From Syncephalastrum monosporum B8922 (taxonomy: Eukaryota > Mucoromycota > Mucoromycetes > Mucorales > Syncephalastraceae), in assembly GCA_000697355.1 (NCBI GenBank), contig JNEN01000861.1, positions 228,389 to 292,388 of the forward strand: DNA of 64,000 bases. The letters run 5' to 3'. The first letter of the stretch is position 1. Each line of letters opens with the position of its first letter. Below are positions 35,401-46,247 of the stretch, piece after piece. A model generated the notes under the pieces. The model worked only from the letters and a program-made list of their open reading frames with translations. It searched no databases and had not been told where the DNA came from. Position numbers and translations under genes: made by a program.

Positions 35401-36293
35401 CCGAGTCTATGCTGCTTCCCACGTCGGGCCGCAATCAAGTCAGCGATGAAGCATCACCAACGCCCGTGGAGGAAAGACAGGACCCATTCTTGAGTCTGAC
35501 TGTCCCTGAGATGAACGCAAAGCCTTGCGAGCCGGTGGTGCAAACTGTGACGAAACCAGTCAAGAACTCGAAACTGTTTGCGACGCTTTACAAGTTGGTG
35601 CATCCGGAACAGCTGGAAGAAGTAATGCGCAACAGGAAAAAGCGGTCCAATACCACGAGTAGCACCGCCTCATCGTTGCTGACCCCCGGGGCGAAGCGAA
35701 GCTCCTCGACGACGTCGACGGCTTCGGACCTCTCGGCCACGACGAAACCACTCGTGGAACGGATGACCAATGTGCGGTCGCTTCTTGTCGACGACAATCC
35801 GGTCAACCAAAAAGTAGTGACGCGCATGCTCTCGCGTCTTGGCGTGCATCCGGATATAGCACAGAACGGCAAGGAGGCGTGCGACAAGGTCTTTGCTTCG
35901 CAAGAAACGGATAAGCCCATTGACCTCATTTTCATGGATATCTGGATGCCCGAGATGAATGGACTGGAAGCAAGCAAGGAGATCCGAAAGCAACACGATT
36001 CCAAGGATAGTCCGTATATCATTGCCATGACAGCATGCGTGATGCCGGGTGATAAGGAAAAATGCATTGCGGCAGGCATGAATGGCTACGTGAGCAAGCC
36101 TGTGCGCAAGGACGAGCTCGAGGCCGCTATTCACACCTATACCCAGATACTCACTGCGAACGAGCAGCAGCAGCTCCGCACCTCGCCCCCCACCTGGCGC
36201 TCGGGTTCATTCTCAACCTCTGTTTCAGACCTAACGGTTGAAAGCGATGCGACTCATCTGGCTCCGCCTTCCTCTAATGACAGGCGGGGGTGA
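29477..36293 (+). CDS. Receptor hybrid histidine kinase: tandem PBP-like ectodomain, receptor-guanylyl-cyclase-like pseudokinase, HK and receiver
   Basis: Seventeen exons: 29477..29779, 29845..30249, 30307..30501, 30568..30826, 30883..31063, 31114..31453, 31505..31608, 31670..32683, 32738..32898, 32957..33055, 33105..33390, 33441..33922, 34002..34106, 34159..34250, 34314..34456, 34507..34843, 34905..36293. They give 1964 residues. Order: signal peptide (1-22); two sugar-binding periplasmic-binding-protein-like modules (about 45-300 and 330-620) with many N-x-S/T sites; Cys-rich GCC2/GCC3-like module (about 636-710); one membrane helix (about 725-750); Ser/Pro linker; protein-kinase-like domain (934-1190) with HGCL for HRD; helix [20 protein letters not shown] as in receptor guanylyl cyclases; HisKA NMSHEIRTPMN (His 1276); HATPase DTGIGIP and [13 protein letters not shown]; degenerate receiver (about 1530-1620); receiver with phospho-Asp about 1847. 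A membrane receptor feeding a phosphorelay. Confidence 0.93.
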
Positions 36294-36884
36294 AGATACA
36301 CCAGCTTACGACCGTAGCATAATGTTTGTATGATGTTGGTAATTCTGTTTATTATTTCGCTGAATTCTGTATACTGTATACTGTAATGTATAATCTTCGC
36401 CTTACACTTCAGCTGTATGATTCAGGATGAGTCTTTGTATAACGATGCACAGTGTGCCATGTGAGCAATGTGTCAAACGGGGTGATAATGAATGGCGCAG
36501 TTGGATGGCGCAGTATTACGCAATGGCAGAATTTCAGGTTCGACGACGGCAATCGAGATTAAAAAAAAAAAAAAACTGAAATATCATGGCGTCGAACGAA
36601 AATAAAATATACCGGGTGCCACTCTATTTTATCATTGAGCCATTCATACATGGTAGATGAATTGGTTGAGGGGCATCACACTGTTAGACATGGGGAATAA
36701 CAGCTAGGAAAGTCATATAACAAAAGATATTGTACGGTGCGACAGTGAGAGTGCGTGTATGTGTCATGCGGGGCGCAATTCCGAATCTGGTTGGGTGAGT
36801 TGGGGGAGGGGGGGGGGAGCAGCGCGAGTATATTAGAGGACAGAAGACGTACAGACAATCCTTCCTTTACTCGATCCATCCGTC
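36294..36884. other. Intergenic region with a tRNA-like degenerate element
   Basis: Between the receptor kinase and eEF1B-gamma. It contains an A-box/B-box pair at 36493-36547 followed by an A run (36561-36573), a G-rich stretch near 36805-36820, and CATC repeats before the next start codon. See findings. Confidence 0.4.
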
Positions 36885-38245
36885 ATGTCGTCCATCGGTG
36901 TAAGTGCTCCATCCACGCATCCATCCGTCCATCTGTCCATCCGTGCATACCATGCTGACCCTCTCGTTGCAATTCTGTAGACTGTCTTCACCTACCCCAA
37001 CAACCCCCGCGTTGCTCGTGCCCAGATTGCTGTATGTCCAATGTCAATGAGACACGATCAGCGAGAAAGTGACGCGCTAAACATGTACTTTAACAGGGTG
37101 CCTACTCTGGTGCTACCGTCAACACCAAGGAGTTCAACCTTCAGACCGACCGCACTGCCGAGTTCTTGAAGAAGTTCCCCATGGGCAAGATCCCCGCCCT
37201 TGCTGGTGACAAGGTCGACCTCTTTGAGTCTGCCGCCATTGCCTTCTACGCCGCCGCCCAGCAGGCCAACTCGCCCCTGATTGGTCAGAACCCTGTCGAC
37301 CAGGCCCTGATCCTCCAGTGGACCCTGTTCGCTGAGAACGAGATCTGCACTCCCGTCGGCCAGTGGGTCTACCCTCTGCTCGGCTACCGCCCCTACCTCA
37401 AGCCCGCTGTCGATGCCGGCATTGAGTCCGTCAAGCGCTCGATGAAGGCCTTGAACGACGTGCTCCTGACCAAGACCTACCTCGTCGGTGAGGACATCAC
37501 TCTGGCTGACATCAACGTCGTGACGGCCCTGGTCGTGCCCTTCACCACCGTCTTCGACAAGGAGTTCCGCTCGCAGTACAAGAACGTCCTCCGCTACTTC
37601 AACACCTGCGTGAACAAGCCGCAGTTCAAGCAGGCTCTTGGTGAGGTCAAGCTCTGCGAGACTCCCCTCAAGTACACTCCTCCCAAGAAGGAGAAGAAGG
37701 AGACCCCCAAGAAGGAGACTCCCAAGAAGGAGGCCAAGCCCGCTGCTGCTGCTCCTGAGGAGCCCAAGCCTGAGCCCAAGCCCAAGTCGGCTCTCGATGC
37801 CCTGCCCCCTTCGCCCTTGAAGCTCGACGAATGGAAGCGCATGTACTCCAACAACGACACTGACGTCGCCATGAAGTGGTTCTGGGAGCACTTTGACTCG
37901 GAGGGTTACTCCATCTGGCGCGCTGACTACAAGTACAACGACGAGCTCACCCTCGTCTTCATGTCCAACAACTTGATTGGTGGCTTCTATGCCCGTCTCG
38001 AGCGTGCCCGCAAGTACGCTTTCGGCTCCATGATCGTCTGTGGCGAGAACAACAACAACACCATCTCCGGTTACTGGATCATCCGTGGCCAGGAGATCCC
38101 CTACGAGATCTACGATGCCGCTGACTTCCCCTCCTACCAGTTCACCAAGATCGAGCCCTCGCAGTACGAGGAGAAGAAGGACGAGATCGAGAAGTACATG
38201 GCCTGGGAGGTCGAGGGCTTCGCTGATGGCAAGATCTTCAAGTAA
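36885..38245 (+). CDS. TEF4: Translation elongation factor 1B gamma
   Basis: Exons 36885..36899, 36981..37031 and 37097..38245 encode 404 residues. A glutathione-transferase-like N-terminal half (TVFTYPNNPRVARAQIA, FPMGKIPALAGDKV, VGEDITLADINVVTAL) is followed by a Lys/Glu/Pro-rich linker (PKKEKKETPKKE repeats, about 200-230). The conserved EF1G C-terminal domain (EWKRMYSNND, YSIWRADYKYNDELTLVFMS, GSMIVCGENNNNTISGYWI) ends EGFADGKIFK. It scaffolds the eEF1B nucleotide-exchange complex for eEF1A. Codon use is extremely biased to C/G-ending codons, which marks a very highly expressed gene and creates a long spurious antisense frame. Confidence 0.97.
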
Positions 38246-38390
38246 ATACGTTTTATTCTCTTCCTTATCTCTCTTATTGCAAATAAAAATCACTCGGATC
38301 GTCATGTACAGTACAAGCGCGTGTTTCTTATGAATGGTTTAATGCGGTGTCTGGTATGTTCATTGTATGTAGATATGGTATGGTATATAT

Positions 38391-40603
38391 TTACACAGTA
38401 GATGTTGCCTGTTTGCGCATTTCGATAACGGCAAACATCGTCGACGACTCTCGCGCGAAAAGATAAGTGCTTTCCTCCGTCGGCAGCTGATCAAAGGATG
38501 GTTGCCAGTAGTCTGAAAAGTATTTGGCAAAGACCTCGATCGAGTCAGGCTCGTCGAGCGGATTCCAAACGCCTTGGGCAATATCGCGCAAATCATGTAG
38601 CGTTGCAGCGAGGTCCTGCACGATATATCCTCCCAGTGGATTCGGATCGATTTTCTGGTCTAGCAAGCGGTGCAAGAACTGCAAAGACGCGTAGGCTTTC
38701 CAGCGCTGTACGAGCGTGACTCCTGTGCAGCGACACAGATACTGGGAACCCAACCATCAGATTTTTTTTTCTTTTGTGCATGTGCCTTGTCATGGAATGC
38801 ATTCATTTGAGCTTACCTTCTGCATGGAAATCACGGTGGCGACGTGGGTGACAAGAAAGCGCGTCTGACAATCATACGCTTGCCAGACCCACTTTTCCAA
38901 GATGAGCAAAATGATATCCGCAGCCTGCCTACACAGAGTGATGGCTAGATTGCCTGGGAAGCCTGGCGTGCTCTGCGACGGCGGCAGGAACGGATCCATC
39001 AGGACGAGCCAGTTCAGACAGAGCTCGACGAGAACGACGAACCCGGTCCGATCGGTCCAGGACCAGCGGACCGCGGGTGTCTTTGCCAGGATGGTCTCGA
39101 GCTTCAGTTTCTCGTCCAAATGTTCGTAAAAGCGTCGTAGCTGGCGCATGTGCTGGATCAGCTTGTTGAGATCACTTTCACCAGCTGGACCCGTTTTTTC
39201 AAGGAAGCTCTGCTCGATCTGGCGCCGCAACCACCGGACCTGGATGAGCTGTTGGAGAAATTCGGTCTGTTCAATGTCTTCTTGGGCACTCATGCCCTCG
39301 CAGAGGGAGGGCCGGTCAGGGTGCACGAGCGCAGCATCGATGGAAGGCCGGCCGCCATAAAGGAGCGGGACCTGGGTGTCCAGTAACCAGACTGCCCAAA
39401 ATAGGCGTTTATGGAGCTCGCGCTCGAGGGGTGGGGCGGAGGAGGGACAGGACATGTTGGGCAGGTGGAGCTGGAGACTAAACATCTTGGAGATAATCAC
39501 ACCGAGATTAACATAGGCCTGGCTGAACTGCAGTTTGTCGCACAGACGCATGGATTTGATGAGGTTCCAGAACAGGTTGAGGAGTGAGCAGTCGGCGAAG
39601 CGGGTTTGCTGCTGGAGGAAACCGTCGTCGTCGAGGTGGGTTGAGGGGACGAGTGGGACAGGAGTCGCAAAGTAGCCTTCAGGCTGGTGTAGGCAAGCAA
39701 ACAGGTTGGCGTCCATGCACAAGGAGGCTGCCAACTCGGTCGTACCCCGCTGGTGCTTGTTACCACCTGCGAGGCGACCCAACAAAGCGGGCGAGAGGAC
39801 CATGGTCAGCAAAGATGGACACGTGGCAGGTGCGGTTGTCATGTCGATGGGGACGTTGAAGTAGTGAGAAAGCGGCTTGTAAATGCCTGGCGGACGCGTG
39901 GTTTCCTGGACGACTGTGCTACTGGAACTGGTGCAGCTGGCGGAAGACGTCGCGCTCGTGATTATTTGCGTGCTGCGACCGTAGACGTCAGTCAGGGCCT
40001 TGGGGACCAGCGCAGCCAACTGAGACATGGTGCCGATATCAGTCATGATGCGCTTCTGGCCGTCGGGTGCAACTGTCACTTGCCAACCATAATCCATGGC
40101 GAGTCTTGTTACGTCGTCGACGGAGGTCTTTCATATAATTAACAATATAAGAGGAGAAAAATAACAGAAAGTTTTAGTGCCGGTCAAGTTTTTCGGTGAT
40201 CCTGATTGGTCAGTTACCTTTTGCACACCGTCCAAAAGGGATTCCACGCGCTTCGAGATATCGTCAATTTCTGTATAAACGTCGTCTCGGCGCTGCCTAT
40301 CCGAGATGTGGTCATAGCGCAATGTGCGATGCGAGTAGCTACAGTCGGCATTGTTCTTGACACAATTGGAGCACTTGGGTCGTTGCTCGTCGCACTTGAC
40401 ATGGCGTCGTCGACATCTGAGATTGGGTGTAAAGCAATAACAAAAAAGAAAAAAAAAGTGGGTGGGTTGAGTTTGTGTGTGTGTCTTCTGGGAAAGTAAT
40501 ATTATATTTACTCGTTGCACTTTTTTGATTCTCGGGTCGACTTGAATGCGGACGTATCCTCACCTAAGGCAGTGTCGGGCTGATAAGAGCGTTTAGGAGG
40601 CAT
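38391..40603 (-). CDS. Zn2Cys6 fungal transcription factor
   Basis: Exons 40603..40512, 40416..40218, 40127..38817 and 38741..38391 encode 650 residues. The zinc cluster is split by the first intron: KKCNE|CRRRHVKCDEQRPKCSNC and a last Cys in NNADCSYSH, giving the C-x2-C-x6-C-x6-C-x2-C-x6-C pattern. A linker and short coiled coil follow. The large middle part (fungal TF-MHR type) contains LNLFWNLIKSMRLCDKLQFS and RELHKRLFWAVWLLDTQ, with the KRLFW-hW-hD signature of that domain. The target pathway is unknown. It is transcribed away from a second Zn2Cys6 gene 419 bp away. Confidence 0.92.
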
Positions 40604-40820
40604 CAGTTGGACACGCTGTAGGTGTTTATTCCATATATAAAAAGTAACAGGCTCCCTTTCCCTCTCTTCTGGGTTGAGAGCAGAACAAACGGAAGAAAGG
40701 CCTTTGATGCACCTCAAAATGAAGTTGTTGCACAGACGAAACTAATAAGCTTTTCTCGAGTGTATTGCCAATCGTTCCCGGGGCGCGCTCACCCACTCGC
40801 CCGTTTACACGCTCGCATCG

Positions 40821-40984
40821 TCTTTTTCTTTTTCTTTTTCTTTTTCTTTGTCCTTGCCTTTTTCTCTTACTTCTCCTTTCCCTTTTCCTTCCTCTCACTC
40901 TCACTCTCACTCTTATACTTTCCCTTTCCCTTTCCCTTTCCCTTTCCCTTTCCCTTTCTCGTTCTCGTTCTCGTTCTCGTTCTT
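40821..40984 (+). repeat. Pyrimidine tandem repeats in a divergent promoter
   Basis: Three hexamer or near-hexamer arrays in succession: TTTTTC (40821-40849), CCCTTT (40919-40957) and CGTTCT (40958-40983), just before the ATG at 41022 of a Zn2Cys6 gene. All pyrimidines are on the plus strand, so this may be a nucleosome-depleted or H-DNA-prone promoter element, as well as a mutable microsatellite. Confidence 0.85.
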
Positions 40985-41021
40985 TTGCTCGCCTCTCTTC
41001 CTCTACAGTCCTAGCCTAGCC

Positions 41022-43018
41022 ATGTCACGTCCTTCCAAACGCAGACGACAGTGCGAAACCTGCATAAAGTACTCCCCCGTCATTGTGTGGTCCTCTCACT
41101 CGGAATCGCTGACTCTCGTCCTATTTCTCTTTCTGTCTTCCGTCTTATTGACATTAGCTGCCGATCGTCCCGGAAGCAGTGTGACAAAGGAAGTCCGTGC
41201 CGCAACTGTGCGGAAAACAACCGCAAGTGCTTGTATGCTGTGGAATTTCCGTACCCAACCCTGTCAGCCGAGGAGCAGGCGGCCGTGCTCGAACGTTTGT
41301 TGTACGAGACACGCGGCCGGTTCCAACTTTTGACAGCGTACGTTGAGCAGAATAACATTCAGGACTGGGAGTCACAGGTCGTCGTGGCCAATGCCCATCG
41401 CCACTTGCAGCGCAACATCCGCCTCGAGGCTGACTTCTACCACGCTATGCGCCGCTATACCGCTTCGTGGATCATCAACGTCGCCTCGCCCGGCCGCCCT
41501 GAATTGCGCCTTCAGGACCGTGTTTTCCAAGGCTTGTTTGACCGAAACGGCCGTATCCTCGAACTCATGGGCGAGCTGCCCCGCGAGACCATCCCATCCG
41601 CACCTCGCACGCTGCAACCTACTTATGACCTTCTGCCCATCGATTTAGCACGCGCCATGGTTTCGGTCGAAGAAGTCGAGATGATGATCGCCCTCTACAA
41701 CGACTGCTACTCCTTCTCAGCCATGCCCGACTTTATCTCGCCTCGCTTTGAGGAGAACGGCGAGTACGATCTGCTGCTCAGCTCGGTCATGACCCTCATG
41801 CTCTCCCACTGTGTCAATCTGCATGCCATGAAGGTCGATAACCACCAGGTCCTTTCGCATGCCTTCTATTTCCACACCATCGAGCTACGCGACCGCCGCG
41901 TCGCTGGCGGCATTGACATCATGGCGCTGCATGCGACCTTTAATATCATGCTCTACGAAGCCGAGAACGGGTATCTGGAACAGTGCGCTCGCTCACGGCA
42001 GTACATGACGATCATGATCGACGTTCTTCATACCAACTATGGAAACATGTCCGTATGGCAACAAAATTTGTTGCGACACTTGTTGTGGGCTATTTTCACC
42101 GCCGACGCTTCACAGCACAACATGCGCATGCAAGACCACGTGCTGTGCGCACCTTACATGCACGTCCACAAACAACGGCCCTCGGATCAATCCCTCCAGA
42201 TTGTTGACAAGCTCAAGGAGGAATACATCTACTACCGCTGTCGCCTCGCCGCCAATCTCCGCCATATTTGGCAGCTGTGTTACGGTATCGTTGCACCCGC
42301 TGTCGACGGCGCCCAGGTCAAACTGCTCGAAGACGAAATGTGGGACCTGTACTACGAGCTGCCATCCTGGATTACCGACGACGAAAAGGCCCTCGATGAT
42401 ATCGTCCTTACTGCCTGCAAAGGTTATGAATGCTTCTGTGACGAGCCCCATCCCCACCGCCGCACTCATCCCATCTGTCATCGCTCGCTGGTCGAGGTCT
42501 GGATGCGGCGTTTACGGTATCACTTTTTAGTCGAATGGCACGGTGCCTGGATCTACCTCTACCAAGTCTTCCTGCCCCGCCCGGGCAATGTCATCCAGCT
42601 GCCTTTCATGCGCTGCCTCGAACATGCCAAGCTGATGGTCGACGTGATGGACAAGTGGGCCGACGACCCCGATTTCTTTGACTGTTACTGCTATCCCTCT
42701 CTCCGATCCCTGCTCGTCGCTTCACACATCCACCGCTACCTGCTTCAATCCGAGCTCCTCGAGGTCCGCCAGAAGGGCTACCAACTCTTACTGCAGCTCT
42801 TCTCCATCATCCAGCGCTCCAATATTTATCACATGTACAAAGAAACCAGCTTCATCCTCGGTATTAAGTCCGCTTTCGCCGCCATTCGACACGACTACCT
42901 CCGTCCCATCCCCGTCACCCACGGACAGCCTGCCTTCCAACCTGTGCCCGACGCAGCGGGTCTCTTCTCCGCACCCACTGAAGCTGACCTCAATATGTTC
43001 TCCGCTGCCGCCTCTTAA
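41022..43018 (+). CDS. Zn2Cys6 fungal transcription factor
   Basis: Exons 41022..41068 and 41158..43018 encode 635 residues. The intron again interrupts the zinc cluster: the joined sequence is CETCINCRSSRKQCDKGSPC followed by RNC and a final Cys in NNRKCLY, which fits C-x2-C-x6-C-x5-C-x2-C-x6-C if the second Cys of CETC is the first ligand. The rest is a helical middle domain (ARSRQYMTIMIDVLHTNYGN region) with no transmembrane segments. The last residues are Ala/Ser-rich. The target is unknown. It lies head to head with another Zn2Cys6 gene but is not obviously its recent duplicate. Confidence 0.9.
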
Positions 43019-43394
43019 CTTGAGCAAAACGAGGCACCCATCCATAAAGTGATAAAAAGAACATCGAAGTGCTTGCGCTGCGTTCCTCACTTTCTTTTGT
43101 GGTGCCTTTTTCCGCCTATTTCACTCACCTGCATACCAATAAAAAAAAAAAGAACCTCATATACACACAGAATATGTTCCCGTTGTGTGACAATCGCTTA
43201 TGAAATGGTACTTTATCAATACTTCTGTTTTTTTTTCTTTGGTGTTGTATGGTATAGCTATGCAGAATGAGTAGAAGGAAAAGGTGGCAAAAGAGTAAGG
43301 GGGAAAGGGTGACCAACGTAAAATACATGCACAAAAAGGTAGGAAGAATAGGCTGCGTATATAAAGTGCGAGGATAAAAACTACATGGAGGATA

Positions 43395-44872
43395 TTATGC
43401 TTTTCCTTCACCGCCTTCTCCGGCTGGCGGCTCGTGGACGACGTTGATGCCAAAGTATCGCTGATTCTTGTAGACATTCCAGTAGTATTGCCAGATAAAG
43501 GAGATCACACAGAGCACGGCGACGAAGGCCAGCATGATGTAGACAGGCCGGTTCATGATGTAGGCATTATAATGGTTCGAGTTGCCGTCGTAAATAAGCA
43601 GGATGGCATTGATGAATCCGGTGTGGACAAAGAAATCAAGACCCAGCATGAATAGGTAAGCACCCGTAAAAGAGGTCGCGAAGATGATAATATAGCTTTC
43701 CAGCAGGAACACCAAAATTGCCATCACGACACCTAGCGCCACAATGAAGCAGACACGCGCGACTTTCTATAAGGAAACAGCAGGGTAAGTACACTCACAT
43801 ACTAGTTTAAACCACATGAACTTACGAGTTGGATGACCAGGTTCTCGCGCCATGACATAATGTACGTTGCGAGCCAAATGCCGCCCAGACCTGACAAAAA
43901 AAACAGACATCAATACGCGTCATTCGAAAGAAGAATAGATGACTTACTGCCAATGAAGTAGATGGAAAGGTAAAAGAAAAGCATAAATATGATGGCGCCT
44001 AGCAAACCTAGACCGATACTGACACAGATGTAGACGATCTCCTCATGGGGATAGCCCTGGATAGGTTCATTATTGACGAGACCGACCCAAGTCATGAAGG
44101 CTATTGTTGTTTGCATTGCATTGCATGGGTTAGAGAAATAATGAAAGGTATGCATATGCGCACAGACGCTTTCCACTCACTGAAAAGGACAAAGCCTGTC
44201 ATGGCAAGCGTGGGTCGGAAGAAGCGGTAGCCAAACAGCATGAAATAGAGACCGATGAGGATGCATACGATTCCGACAAAACCTTGCGCGACCGAGATTC
44301 CGTATCCATATGTATCTGTATAGGATGGTCATCATATTAGTCGTGCTCCTTCTTTCAAGTCATGTTAGAAGAAACGTACGCCACAAGTAATCACTCCAGC
44401 ATTGATCGTCGCACTTGACACCGTCGTCCCCATTATCTTCGCCAGACGAGCTTGTCTCGGTAGCCGTAGCGGTCGCTGTAACAGTTTTGGTGCGCGTTTT
44501 GACGTGCCCGTTGCCGCAATACACGGTCTGGGTCACGGTCTGCCACAGCTGCTTCAGTTTTGGATCGACGCTGGCCAGATTGACCTGAGCATCCGCGCTA
44601 TCGTCGTCGTTGTTGCATGCCGCGGCCCAGTCCATGTAAAGACTCAGCGTAGCTTGGACTTCTTGGTTATTGCGGCGCACAAGCACAGGCTTCTGAGTGG
44701 GGCTGGCGGAAGAAGGAACAAAGAGGGCAGGTGTTGTTTTGGTAGGTGTCGGTAAGGCGGCGTCATTCTCATTGTTGCCGTTGTAGTGAGGGAGGGCACT
44801 GCCGAGGGCTGAGGATGCCCACAAGCATAGAAACCAAGAGAGAAAGAGCAAACAAGGGGTGGTGCGTGTCAT
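43395..44872 (-). CDS. DUF4203 / TMEM198-like multi-pass membrane protein
   Basis: Exons 44872..44380, 44315..44181, 44100..43948, 43890..43826 and 43766..43395 encode 405 residues. A signal peptide (SWFLCLWASSALG) precedes a soluble N-terminal region of about 150 residues rich in Thr, with a pair of cysteines in KCDDQCWSDY. About seven hydrophobic helices follow, including GFVGIVCILIGLYFMLFGYR, which is typical of the DUF4203/TM7S3-TM198 family. It ends in a cytosolic Glu/Gly-rich tail. Likely in the plasma membrane or secretory pathway. Fungal function is unknown; animal TMEM198 is linked to Wnt-receptor signalling, which does not transfer here. Confidence 0.85.
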
Positions 44873-46247
44873 GGATAACGAGTAGACAAAGAGGAACCCC
44901 AATAATAAAACAATGAGAAAGTGGAAGAGACAAAGGTTTCGTGGAAAACAGGCCGTCTTTAAGACGCTCTCACCTCTTAAAGACAACACGACTCCATTGT
45001 TTTTGTCTTTCCACAATTGTGCCTTTTTGCTCCCTTCTCTCATTCTTGCGTACACGTATGAGTTATTTTTGGACGTGCCTCTCATCTCTTTTGCCTCTTG
45101 TGAGTGAGAGCACAGAAAAGACAGGTCTACATGATTTCCATTTTTGGTAATTGTTTTTGGCCGATTTATGGGTGAGGGTCCCAAGTGCGTCTTAGACGCG
45201 ATAACAAAAAAAGATCACCGAACAGAAATCACGGCAACAATATCACTAAATATCATAAATCTATTCCCTTGGAGCGCTAAAAAGCCAAACACTGATCTTG
45301 AGACAGATACTGTATCGAACCGAGAGCTGAAAGAAATTAATTACGGAACGAATGGCATAGTCTTTCTAATTTACATAGCCGACGTTATGCAACGAGAGTT
45401 TATTATTAAGGACGCCAGTGTGCGCCAAGATTTACATAGTTAAACTACGACTCGTCTTCACCGTGTCATGTGCTGACTCTCATATAAATAAGTACGACAA
45501 CGCTAAACGATCCAGGCCGTTTGGAACGCTTCTCAACTACGTCTGTTTGTGCACAGTGTATAAAAGCGCGATAATCTATTCCATCCATGTGCGCCTGTTA
45601 CGTGACATGGCCAATCGCGGAGCGACCGGACACTTTTGTAAGTTACATGACTTGTTCCGGCTTCTGTTCAATTTGTCTCGAATTCTTGTATGCTCCGTTG
45701 TGTTTTGTTATTTCTAAACAAGTAGTTGATTACAGTGCATCTGTATTCTTGAGACATTATTGCCTAAAGAAATAAACGGTCCGTAAAAGACATGTGCTTG
45801 AAGTATGCTTACTTCGATACAGGGAAACGCCTGAATGCTAGTTGTACCATGTGCAGCACATGGCAAGCCATGGGCTCATAATACAAATCATAATAGATCA
45901 TTGATGTAAACAAACTTGTCAATGATATTAGGATGGTGCGTATGCAGGTGTGGCGTGAGACGGTGCGACTACACCTCGATTGGCATCGTCATGTTTCTTT
46001 TTCGTTGAGGAGTACAAATCAGGTTTAGAAAAAAATACTTACTTTTGTGCTGCTATCTGTAATAGAGACACGCACGCACACGCAGGCGCAGATCGTCAAA
46101 TACGTCTGTTTTATTATGGCACTCCATGTAAGGTATTCCTTTACTCGTATATATATGTATTACAGCGACAGACTTCCCCCGATCATCAGAAAAAAAAAGT
46201 AACTATATTAAAAAGCAAGAATGAAGACAAGTTTAGCGTATCACATC
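44873..46247. other. Intergenic region, about 1.4 kb
   Basis: Shared upstream region of the DUF4203 gene and 3' region of hexokinase. A frame of 99 codons at 45144-45443 has no domain character and no splice partners. A (TA)n stretch lies near 46150. No gene seen. Confidence 0.5.

Noticed and set aside
37058..38305. 415-codon frame on the minus strand across eEF1B-gamma
   Set aside because: It is the antisense shadow of a highly codon-biased gene; C/G-ending codons remove antisense stops, and its Leu/Val-rich product resembles no real protein.
40622..41014. Plus-strand Phe/Pro/Ser-rich frame over the pyrimidine arrays
   Set aside because: Translation of a microsatellite; it stops just before the real ATG at 41022.
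36885..43018. Secondary-metabolite cluster around the two Zn2Cys6 regulators
   Set aside because: No synthase, P450 or transporter genes nearby; the neighbours are housekeeping genes.
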